From an uncultured Bradyrhizobium sp. (GTDB taxonomy: Bacteria > Pseudomonadota > Alphaproteobacteria > Rhizobiales > Xanthobacteraceae), in the NCBI RefSeq assembly GCF_947648125.1, contig NZ_CANSMR010000041.1, forward strand, positions 1 through 48,718: 48,718 nucleotides of DNA, in the 5' to 3' direction. Under the pieces are notes generated by a model. It ran no database searches. It was not told the origin of the DNA and worked only from the letters and a program-made list of their open reading frames with translations. The translations under genes were made by a program, and so were the position numbers. Position 1 is the first letter of the stretch. Each line of letters begins with the position of its first letter. Positions 42,723-48,718 of this stretch are shown here, piece by piece.

Positions 42723-43493
42723 ATGCCGCGGCTGGACGGAAAGACCGCGCTGGTGACGGGTGCAGCCACGGGGATTGGCCGGGCCACGGCTGTGCTGCTG
42801 GCGTTGAGCGGCGCGCGCGTCGTGCTGTTCGGGCTCGGTGACGCCGAGTTGCAAGCAGTCGCCGCGGAGTGTGGAGGGCAGCCGGTCCATGGTGACGTCA
42901 CCCGGCCGGACGACATTGCCAACGCCGTCGCCGCCTGCGGCGCGTGGCTCGATATCGTCGTCAACGCCGCCGGCCTGATCGTGCCGGATCAGCCCGCAAG
43001 CGTCTCCGACGAGGTCTGGGCCAGGACGCTCGACGTCAACCTCACGGGTACCATGCGGGTCTGCCGGGCATCCCTGCCGCTGCTCCGGCAGCGCGGCGGC
43101 GCGATCGTGAACATCGCCTCGGTTGCGGCGTTCAATGCCAGCCCGGACAGCGCAAGCTACGCCGCCAGCAAGGCGGCCGTCGTCGCCTATACGCGTTCAT
43201 TGGCCTACGCCCACGGCGCCGACGGCATTCGCGCCAATGCCGTGGCGCCCGGTTGGGTGCGGACGCCGATGAGCGCTTATGAAATGCAATTGCTCGCGGA
43301 CCAGAATGGCACCACCGCCGAGACCGAGTTTCGCGGCGTCGAACGGCGGATCGCACTGGGACGGATGGCCGAGCCCGCCGAGATCGCGGCGTGCTGCCTG
43401 TTCCTGGCCTCCGACGAGGCGTCCTTTGTGACGGGAGCGGTGCTGGTCGCCGATGGCGGCGGCCGCTCGCCGACGCAGAATCGTGCCGTGTAG
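42723..43493 (+). CDS. SDR-family oxidoreductase (third of three)
   Basis: 256 residues from ATG 42723 (MPRLDGKTALVTGAATGIG), immediately after the repeat; a start at 42657 would translate the repeat. Cofactor motif TGAATGIG, VNAAG, catalytic Ser in NIASVAAFN, YAASK with Tyr and Lys, and C-terminal GAVLVADGG. No good Shine-Dalgarno is visible because the repeat has replaced the upstream region, so expression may depend on coupling to the gene before. NAD(P)-dependent oxidoreductase of unknown substrate, the last gene of the aldehyde dehydrogenase unit. Confidence 0.88.
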   Translation: MPRLDGKTALVTGAATGIGRATAVLLALSGARVVLFGLGDAELQAVAAECGGQPVHGDVTRPDDIANAVAACGAWLDIVVNAAGLIVPDQPASVSDEVWARTLDVNLTGTMRVCRASLPLLRQRGGAIVNIASVAAFNASPDSASYAASKAAVVAYTRSLAYAHGADGIRANAVAPGWVRTPMSAYEMQLLADQNGTTAETEFRGVERRIALGRMAEPAEIAACCLFLASDEASFVTGAVLVADGGGRSPTQNRAV

Positions 43494-43591
43494 ACGGCCG
43501 GTTGGCGTCGCGTCGCGGGCGGCCGGCACCTTGATAAGGACCGGCGGATTTGGCACTCTCGCGTCGTCACGTCATTCGATCGAGGGGCGTT

Positions 43592-43852
43592 ATGAACAAG
43601 TCATTTTCTGCGATCATTGCCGCGGCCGCTTCAATCGTCGTTCTGTCATCGACGGCGGCGCGATGCGGCGACTATCCGTTTGGTGATCCGCCGTACCGGC
43701 TGGACTACGTGCAGGAGCCTCAGATCGAATCTGGCTGCTGGAAATGGAATTGGCAGCAGTATCAGTGGCAGGACCACTGCCCGGTCTACGTCTATCCGAA
43801 GGCGTACATGTTTTCACGATCGTCGCGCGTCGTGCTCCGCACCAAGGGGTGA
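43592..43852 (+). CDS. Small secreted protein of unknown function (86 aa)
   Basis: Starts at ATG 43592 with GAGGGGCG upstream. Signal peptide MNKSFSAIIAAAASIVVLSS, then a short mature domain rich in aromatic residues (WKWNWQQYQW) with paired cysteines (SGCWKW and DHCPVY). I do not recognise a family. Possibly a periplasmic or surface protein stabilised by one disulphide. It lies alone between the catabolic island and further small secreted proteins. Confidence 0.7.
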   Translation: MNKSFSAIIAAAASIVVLSSTAARCGDYPFGDPPYRLDYVQEPQIESGCWKWNWQQYQWQDHCPVYVYPKAYMFSRSSRVVLRTKG

Positions 43853-43869
43853 GGAGCGGCCGGCTTCGT

Positions 43870-43889
43870 GTCGCGCCGATCGGTGCGAC
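43870..43889 (+). terminator. Stem-loop shortly after the 86-aa gene
   Basis: GTCGCGCC (43870-43877) pairs with GGTGCGAC (43882-43889, one G-U) around GATC. There is no T-run, so this is only a possible Rho-type or processing structure. Confidence 0.3.
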
Positions 43890-43944
43890 GCGACGCGCAG
43901 AGTAACGCGTGATCGAGCCGGCCGAATCGCTATCGCGCCTCGTT

Positions 43945-44015
43945 TGAGCATGATCTCCGCGCGGGCGCGGAGCGCTGACAGTGGGAAACCGCTTCGCGCT
44001 TTTCCGGATCAGGCC
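43945..44015. repeat. Diverged copy of the GAGCATGATC repeat
   Basis: TGAGCATGATC at 43945-43955 and GGAAACCGCTTCGCGCTTTTCCGGATC at 43984-44010 (key parts) match the layout of the element at 42672. The right arm has decayed to GGATCAGGCC and a GC-rich hairpin has been added inside. It lies between two unrelated small genes. Confidence 0.6.
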
Positions 44016-44019
44016 TTGA

Positions 44020-44391
44020 TCAGTGTGCGATGCTGCAGGCCACCTGGTGGTGCTTGCCGAAGTTGAGCAGCGCGTTTTCCCGGAAGCCATCCAGCCAGAC
44101 ACCACGGCCGGCATAACGATAGCCGACGCCCATCGGCACCAGCCGCACATGCACCCCGCCATGGCCGGTCAGCAGTGAGGCCGTGACCACTTCGCCCTCC
44201 ACTGACACGGCGCGCGGGCACAGCGGATATTGATGACCGTTCTCGCAGGTGAACACGATCTCGGTGCAGGTGCCGACCGGCGCTTTCGTGACGAGGCCGA
44301 GGTCCGCGGCCGCCGCCGGCCGGGAAGCGCCTGATAGCGTTGCGCCCAAGGCCAACATGCCCGCGACCATGTAGCAAATCCGAATACGCAT
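44020..44391 (-). CDS. Small secreted cysteine-containing protein (123 aa)
   Basis: Signal peptide with a hydrophobic core (YMVAGMLALGATLSGA) and cleavage near AAAADLG. The mature part of about 95 residues has four cysteines (GTCTEI, FTCENG, PLCPRA, VACSIAH), likely two disulphides, and a Gly-rich middle (GVGYRYAGRGVWLDG). I do not recognise a family. Upstream on its strand, at 44426-44462, two TGAGCAAAAAA-type repeats 25 bp apart may belong to its control region. Confidence 0.7.
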   Translation of the reverse strand: MRIRICYMVAGMLALGATLSGASRPAAAADLGLVTKAPVGTCTEIVFTCENGHQYPLCPRAVSVEGEVVTASLLTGHGGVHVRLVPMGVGYRYAGRGVWLDGFRENALLNFGKHHQVACSIAH

Positions 44392-44425
44392 CAGTGCCCC
44401 CTCGTCCGGCGATAGGCTAAGTAAT

Positions 44426-44462
44426 TGAGCAAAAAATATCTCGCGCTAAATGAGCAAAAAAA
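44426..44462. repeat. Pair of TGAGCAAAAAA direct repeats, 25 bp apart
   Basis: Copies begin at 44426 and 44451 in an unusually AT-rich stretch. The 333-bp gap 44392-44724 holds these repeats and the presumed divergent promoters; I see no gene in it. Spacing of about two and a half helix turns could suit a DNA-binding protein. Confidence 0.45.
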
Positions 44463-44724
44463 ACCTCCAAGGTCAAACCGCTCCGCCCAGTGCAGCGCGG
44501 CGGGCTAAGCCAATCACCTTGGGGATTGAGCGTTAGGTGTTGCAGCTTTGGTTCAGTGGAACGGAATTAAGTCGAAGACTGTCCGGCTGCGACAACGTGC
44601 CTTTACTGGCCACAATTGGCCTGCGAGTGGTGAGGGACATCTGAGTCGTTTCGCAGCGACTGCTTCCAAGCGCCTGACCGGATCGCATCGCGAACGGGTT
44701 TCGGGGCGAACATCGGGGGTGGGA

Positions 44725-45285
44725 ATGAACTTTCGTGGTGCCATTGCAGGTTCGCTACTGACCTTGATGATCGTCTCCGCGTCGTCGCTGACGACGCATG
44801 CACAGGCACCATCTCCTCAATCGGCGAACGGCCGGTACGCGGCGGCTCAGCCCGCTCAGGGCACTCAATCCTTCTCTGGTCCCAGCTTTCGCAAGGGCCT
44901 CTGGCGCTTCATCCGAACGCTCGACGTCGTCAGGACTGCGAACAAGAATTTCAAGTATCGGGTGGTCAACGCAGAAACGACCCGCTGCGTCGACCCAACC
45001 TATGCCATGAAGGCGACCTTCTCGCCGGATCCGATCGGAAACTGCGTCTCGGACAAGCCTGAAAAGGTGGGCAATCAATACACCTTCGGGCATCGGTGCG
45101 ATTACATGGGCGCGGTCAGCACCGTCATCACCGTGCGCAGCGACGAGGCCTATACCGAGCTCAACGAGGTCAGCACCGGAGAGAATCCCAGGACCGATAC
45201 GGTCGTCGCGACCAGGATCGGCGACTGCGACGACGGAGGTGCAGCCAACTCCGAAAAGTCCGCTCCGGCGCGTTTGCAGCACTAG
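44725..45285 (+). CDS. Secreted DUF3617-like protein (first tandem copy)
   Basis: 186 residues from ATG 44725, preceded by a G-rich site (GGGGGTGGG). Signal peptide with core AIAGSLLTLMIVSASS, cleavage near THAQA. A low-complexity linker is followed by FRKGLWRFIRTLDV. Then four cysteines in conserved blocks: TRCVDPTYAMKATFS, GNCVSDKP, HRCDYMGAVSTVITV, IGDCDDG. The GLW opening followed by spaced cysteines resembles DUF3617 periplasmic proteins, whose role is unknown. The paralogue at 45544 shares all four blocks. Confidence 0.75.
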   Translation: MNFRGAIAGSLLTLMIVSASSLTTHAQAPSPQSANGRYAAAQPAQGTQSFSGPSFRKGLWRFIRTLDVVRTANKNFKYRVVNAETTRCVDPTYAMKATFSPDPIGNCVSDKPEKVGNQYTFGHRCDYMGAVSTVITVRSDEAYTELNEVSTGENPRTDTVVATRIGDCDDGGAANSEKSAPARLQH

Positions 45286-45543
45286 GTTGGCGATCAGTCA
45301 GACAGGCTAGCAGGCAAGCTTGCCAGCATCAGCTCGTGGGCGCTGAGGCACGGGCCCGATTTGCGACGGGCCCGGACCGGTCCCTTTCGTCGGGGCGTGG
45401 ATCCGAGAGCGGAGAAACCTCAACCAAAAAGGATCAGTATTTACTCGACCTTAACGCGAAGTGTTCTGGAATGAAGTGAGGTTGCGCGTGCTTCAAGTCG
45501 AAGTCACGCGATGCGCATCACGCGGCCGATAAGGATTCAACAA

Positions 45544-46098
45544 ATGACTTCGCGTGAGGGCTTCGGGCAGTCGAAGGTCTTCGCATGCAAGCTTGGCGCC
45601 GTGATCGCGCTTTCCGTGTCCTTCTCCCATGGCGCGGTGGCCGATGACGGCTTCAACGGACCGACTTTCCGGAAAGGCATGTGGCGCTTCGTGCGGACGA
45701 TGGAGCTCGTGTCGCCCTCGAACGTGCGGCAAAAGCTGCTCGAGCGCGAAATGATACGCTGTGTCGACCCGACCCAGGCGATGAAGGCGACGTTCTCATC
45801 GCCGTCGATCGGAAATTGCCATTCTTCAAGGCCTGAGAAGATCAGCAACAGGTATGTCTTCTCCAACCGGTGCGACTACATGGGGCCGGTGAGCACCGTC
45901 ATCACGGTGCTGAGCGACGAGGCCTATACCGAAGTCAACGAAGTCCACGGCCAGGCGCCGAGGACGGACCGGGTGGTCGCCCGTCGGATCAGCGACTGCC
46001 ACGAGGACAGGGCTGCGCTTGTCCAGCAGCCAGCCGCCGCGCCGAGCGAGGTCTCGCGCGAACTGGAGCAGGAGACGGCAGAAGGCGAGCCGCTCTAA
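45544..46098 (+). CDS. Secreted DUF3617-like protein (second tandem copy)
   Basis: 184 residues from ATG 45544, chosen because AAGGA lies 8 bases upstream; ATG 45511 is in frame but has no site. Signal peptide core GAVIALSVSFSHGAVA. It shares with the previous gene FRKGMWRFVRTMEL, IRCVDPTQAMKATFS, GNCHSSRPEKISNRY, NRCDYMGPVSTVITV, SDEAYTEVNEV and ISDCHED, a clear tandem duplication with divergent N- and C-terminal tails. The tail here is Gln/Glu-rich. The 258-bp gap before it holds no gene, only short palindromes such as GGCAAGCTTGCC (45313-45324). Confidence 0.78.
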   Translation: MTSREGFGQSKVFACKLGAVIALSVSFSHGAVADDGFNGPTFRKGMWRFVRTMELVSPSNVRQKLLEREMIRCVDPTQAMKATFSSPSIGNCHSSRPEKISNRYVFSNRCDYMGPVSTVITVLSDEAYTEVNEVHGQAPRTDRVVARRISDCHEDRAALVQQPAAAPSEVSRELEQETAEGEPL

Positions 46099-46113
46099 AG
46101 CGGAGTTCAGGCC

Positions 46114-46131
46114 CGGAGCGGCTGGGCTCCG
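46114..46131. terminator. Stem-loop between convergent genes
   Basis: CGGAGC (46114-46119) and GCTCCG (46126-46131) close a six-base loop in the 71-bp space between two convergent stops. It could serve as a weak bidirectional terminator; there is no T-run. Confidence 0.3.
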
Positions 46132-46169
46132 ATGCGCGCGCCGGAGGCTAGGCAAGATCGGCGGTCGCG

Positions 46170-46607
46170 TCAGATCTTCTGCCGGCCGCCAGGCCCGCTC
46201 ACGTTGACCGTGATCTTGTGAATTTCGGTGCGGCCGCCGTGGTACTTGACCTCGATGGTCAGGGAGTCGTCGCCGAGAAATTCGGGCGGCGCCTTGTGGA
46301 AGGCGACATAGGCGGGCACCTCGAGCGCCAGGCAGGCCTTGTAATTGGTCGTCTTGGCGTTCGCTGTCTTCACCACCACCTTTCCCGCGGCCGGTGACGT
46401 GACCAGACGGATAGTCGGCAGCGGCCCCGACGTGCAATCAGGTAACACGTTGAGGTAGATGCCGATTTGAGTGTCCCGGTTGGCCACGGCGCGAACCTGG
46501 CGTTCGACCGTGGTTTGCTGCGGGACTGGCGTTGGGGCTTGTGCGGATGCCGCACCGATCGAGCTCCAAAGCAAAACCGCGGCGCATCCCTGACGAATCA
46601 CCCGCAT
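46170..46607 (-). CDS. Small secreted protein of unknown function (145 aa)
   Basis: From ATG 46607 with GGAGTGG just upstream; the frame extends to 46760 but that part is not protein-like. Signal peptide with core GCAAVLLWSSIGAASAQA. The mature domain reads as beta-strands, with two cysteines (LPDCTSG, YKACLAL) and an end EVKYHGGRTEIHKITVNV that looks like an immunoglobulin-type edge strand. No family recognised. Probably periplasmic. It is divergent from the large adhesin gene across a 238-bp AT-rich region. Confidence 0.72.
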   Translation of the reverse strand: MRVIRQGCAAVLLWSSIGAASAQAPTPVPQQTTVERQVRAVANRDTQIGIYLNVLPDCTSGPLPTIRLVTSPAAGKVVVKTANAKTTNYKACLALEVPAYVAFHKAPPEFLGDDSLTIEVKYHGGRTEIHKITVNVSGPGGRQKI

Positions 46608-46763
46608 CGACCACTCCAAATCACCGGCCAGCATGGGCCGTGCCCGGCGGCCCGTATCGACTTTCGACCGAACCGAATCGGCCAAGCCGTTGTTCTCGCA
46701 GCTGCGACCTGTTCGATCTTTACCACACTCGCAGGGAAAGCATTGATTAACCAAATACATTTC

Positions 46764-46792
46764 TTGACCGGGGGGAGGGTTAACAATAGCCT
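46764..46792 (+). promoter_or_regulatory. Possible promoter of the large adhesin gene
   Basis: TTGACC (46764-46769), a 17-bp G-rich spacer and TAGCCT (46787-46792), with an AT-rich leader of about 45 nt to the start codon. The -10 box is poor; the marked AT-richness from 46740 to 46830 also suggests binding of a nucleoid protein. Confidence 0.35.
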
Positions 46793-46845
46793 AAAACTAA
46801 ATTTTTCTACAATTTTTCCTCTAATCGCATTTTGCGGAGTCGATA

Positions 46846-48718
46846 ATGCAGGGTTCGTTTCAGGTCGCGCAGGCTACCGGCACCGGCAATTCCACTAATT
46901 CGGCTCCCCTACGAATTTACAAGCTGACCAAGCCGCTGACCGATCAGGCGGTGGTCGTCAATCTTGGATACGACCAGAAGGCGAAAGTCGACTTCTCGTC
47001 GATCGCCAATGAAAAGATCACGCTGGTTCATATCGGCGAAAAGCTGATCATCCTGTTCGACAACCAGTCGACCGTCACGGTTGAGCCGTTCTTCGACTCC
47101 CGCGCGGATGGACAGAACAACGTCACGATTGAGATGGCGCCTGGTCGCGACGTCTCGGTGCAGGAATTCGCAAGCCTGTTTCCGATCAGCACGGACTCCT
47201 CCGTGTTGCCGGCGGCCGACAATGGCGGCAACTCGAACGGCAACGCGCAGGCGAGCGGTGCGAACTTCCGTCCGTTTGCGGTGGATGATCTCGGTCCCGT
47301 TCCCACCAACGTTCTGGCTGGGCCGGAAACGCTGCCGAATCCCAACGACACTGGGCCGACCGGTACCACGCTTCCCCAGACGTCTACTCCTGCTGCCCCC
47401 ACCATTTCCCTGGGCGCCGCGCCGGATCTGGCGGTGGACGAGAGCTTCCTGACCGTTGCGACCAACGGGATCGCTGGCTCCGGGCTCGGACCCGCAGGAT
47501 CGACCGTGGCGACGGGGCTGATCCCGTTCTCGATCACCGTGCCCGGTGGCGAGAAGTCGCTGACCTTCGCGCTGTCGATCAGCGCGCAAGGCATCGATTC
47601 CGGTCTGATCGATTCGCAGACCGGCAACCACGTGTTCCTGTTCCTGGAGAACGGACAGGTTGTCGGCAGGGGAGGAGGTCAGAACGGCCTCGCCAACTTC
47701 ACGATCTCCGTGGACGCGACCGGCCACATCACGCTCACCGATCTTCGCTCGATGCACGAGGGCACCGGCGAGGTGGGAGGTGACATCAACGAAGGCGTAC
47801 ATCTGCCGTCCGGGATGGTCACGCTGACGGCGACGGTGACGGATAACAACAACCAGACCGGTACCGCGACCGCCGATGTCGGTCCGCATCTGACGTTCCT
47901 GGACGATGGTCCGGCGATCTCGCTGAGCGGGACGACGAGCTCGCTGAACACGTTCGAAGCGTATCTGTCGGCCGCGACCAACGCGGGCATCAACGGCTCG
48001 ACGCCCGATGCGTCGCCGACGCAGGGTCATACGCTGGACAAGGAGAACTTCGCCGGCGCGTTCACGATCGTGACCGGCGCCGACGGTGCGACCACGGCGT
48101 ATGCGCTGAGCATTGCCGGTAACGGCACGGTGACCAATCTCATCGACAGCGCCTCCGGTCTCGGCGTCGTGCTCGACCAGAGCGGCAACACGATCTCCGG
48201 CTATGTGGCCGGCCACGAGGGCCAGGCCGCCTGGCTTGTCTTTACACTGACGATCAACCCGGCGACCGGCGACGTGACGCTGACGCAAGACCGTGCGGTG
48301 CACGAGAACACCGCGTCGAGCCCGGATACCCATGAGGGCATCAGCCTGACCGGCGGCCTGGTGACGCTGACGGCGACCGTGACCGACAATGACGGCGACA
48401 GCGTAAGCCAGAAGCTCGATCTCAGCTCGCATGTCACCTTCCACGATGACGGCCCGTCGATCTCGCTGAATGAGACGGTCGTCTCGCTGAACACCTACGA
48501 GGCGTACCTGTCGGCCGCGACCAACGCCGGCATCAACGGCTCGACGCCGGACCTGGTGCCGACCCAGGGTCATGCCCTCGACAAGGAGAGCTTTGCCGGT
48601 GCGTTCACGGTGAAGACCGGCGCGGACGGCGGCACCACGGCCTATGCGCTGAGCATTGCCGCCAACGGCACGGTGACCAATCTCATCGACAGCGCCTCCG
48701 GTCTCGGCGTCGTGCTCG
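46846..48718 (+). CDS. Large repeat-containing surface adhesin (DUF5801/RTX-type), 5' part, cut by window
   Basis: ATG 46846 with GGAG six bases upstream; 624 codons are open to the window end. There is no Sec signal, as in proteins exported by type I secretion through a C-terminal signal, which would lie outside the window. An N-terminal domain (about residues 20-125, with a strand-rich LVHIGEKLIILFDNQSTVTVEP part) resembles the prefix domain of giant biofilm proteins. A Pro/Thr-rich linker (about 140-185) follows. Then comes a first VDESFLTVATNG unit with a DINEGVHLPSGMVTLTATVTD end, and from residue 366 repeats of 181 residues with DDGPAISL starts. Expected role: cell-surface adhesion or biofilm. 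Confidence 0.85.
   Translation, partial: MQGSFQVAQATGTGNSTNSAPLRIYKLTKPLTDQAVVVNLGYDQKAKVDFSSIANEKITLVHIGEKLIILFDNQSTVTVEPFFDSRADGQNNVTIEMAPGRDVSVQEFASLFPISTDSSVLPAADNGGNSNGNAQASGANFRPFAVDDLGPVPTNVLAGPETLPNPNDTGPTGTTLPQTSTPAAPTISLGAAPDLAVDESFLTVATNGIAGSGLGPAGSTVATGLIPFSITVPGGEKSLTFALSISAQGIDSGLIDSQTGNHVFLFLENGQVVGRGGGQNGLANFTISVDATGHITLTDLRSMHEGTGEVGGDINEGVHLPSGMVTLTATVTDNNNQTGTATADVGPHLTFLDDGPAISLSGTTSSLNTFEAYLSAATNAGINGSTPDASPTQGHTLDKENFAGAFTIVTGADGATTAYALSIAGNGTVTNLIDSASGLGVVLDQSGNTISGYVAGHEGQAAWLVFTLTINPATGDVTLTQDRAVHENTASSPDTHEGISLTGGLVTLTATVTDNDGDSVSQKLDLSSHVTFHDDGPSISLNETVVSLNTYEAYLSAATNAGINGSTPDLVPTQGHALDKESFAGAFTVKTGADGGTTAYALSIAANGTVTNLIDSASGLGVVL
47941..48718 (+). repeat. 543-bp tandem coding repeats in the adhesin gene
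   Basis: TCGCTGAACACSTWCGARGC-like sequence at 47941 recurs at 48484, a period of exactly 543 bp (181 codons). The 55 bases 48121-48175 and 48664-48718 are identical, which shows recent duplication or gene conversion at DNA level. The second copy is cut by the window edge; more copies probably follow. Confidence 0.85.

Noticed and set aside
45313-45324. GGCAAGCTTGCC palindrome as an operator or terminator
   Set aside because: A 12-bp palindrome with no loop, no T-run and no second copy; it could easily be chance.

Overview
The window is high-GC DNA from an alphaproteobacterium, most likely Bradyrhizobium or a close relative in the Nitrobacteraceae. This rests on base composition, on the gene families present, and on three short intergenic palindromic repeat families that I associate with Bradyrhizobium genomes (23527-23651, 36809-36859, 42672-42720). 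The genus is an inference. I see no tRNA, rRNA, CRISPR array, insertion sequence or phage gene.

Layout. (1) 2-9750: the 3' part of a giant filamentous-haemagglutinin-type secreted protein, split into two frames by an apparent single-G deletion near 2467-2471. (2) 9798-11545, minus strand: an AmiC-like amide sensor and an AmiR-like ANTAR antiterminator. They are divergent from (3) 11965-21364: amidase, acetamidase/formamidase, a five-gene Urt-like ABC importer, an SDR oxidoreductase and a second amidase. The leader before the first amidase has a good promoter and a terminator-like stem with a competing pairing, as expected for antitermination control. (4) 21398-35452: a NylB-like serine hydrolase, a LuxR-type regulator, a gamma-glutamyltransferase, a YtcJ-like amidohydrolase, a CobW-type metallochaperone, a second complete branched-chain-type ABC importer, a periplasmic copper amine oxidase and a small secreted protein. 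(5) 35438-43493: a class III aminotransferase, a HAD hydrolase and a UPF0261 (Tm-1-like) protein on minus; an aldehyde dehydrogenase, a second class III aminotransferase and two SDR proteins on plus. (6) 43592-46607: five small secreted proteins, two of them tandem paralogues. (7) 46846 to the end: the start of a very large repeat-containing (DUF5801-type) adhesin.

Regions 2-5 look like one catabolic island for amides and amines. Compounds would be imported by two ABC systems. Amide bonds would be cleaved by two amidases, a formamidase, a serine hydrolase, a GGT-family enzyme and an amidohydrolase. Amines would be oxidised by the copper amine oxidase or transaminated, and the aldehydes then oxidised. 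The actual substrate cannot be read from the sequence.

The most notable new observation is a shared operator-like dyad, TCCACC-N4-GGT(G/T)GATTG. It occurs four times, always intergenic and always pointing into a catabolic gene (serine hydrolase, GGT, the amidohydrolase-CobW-ABC-amine oxidase unit, and the aldehyde dehydrogenase unit). It therefore outlines a local regulon separate from the AmiC/AmiR unit. The LuxR-type protein encoded next to one of the sites is the obvious candidate to bind it.
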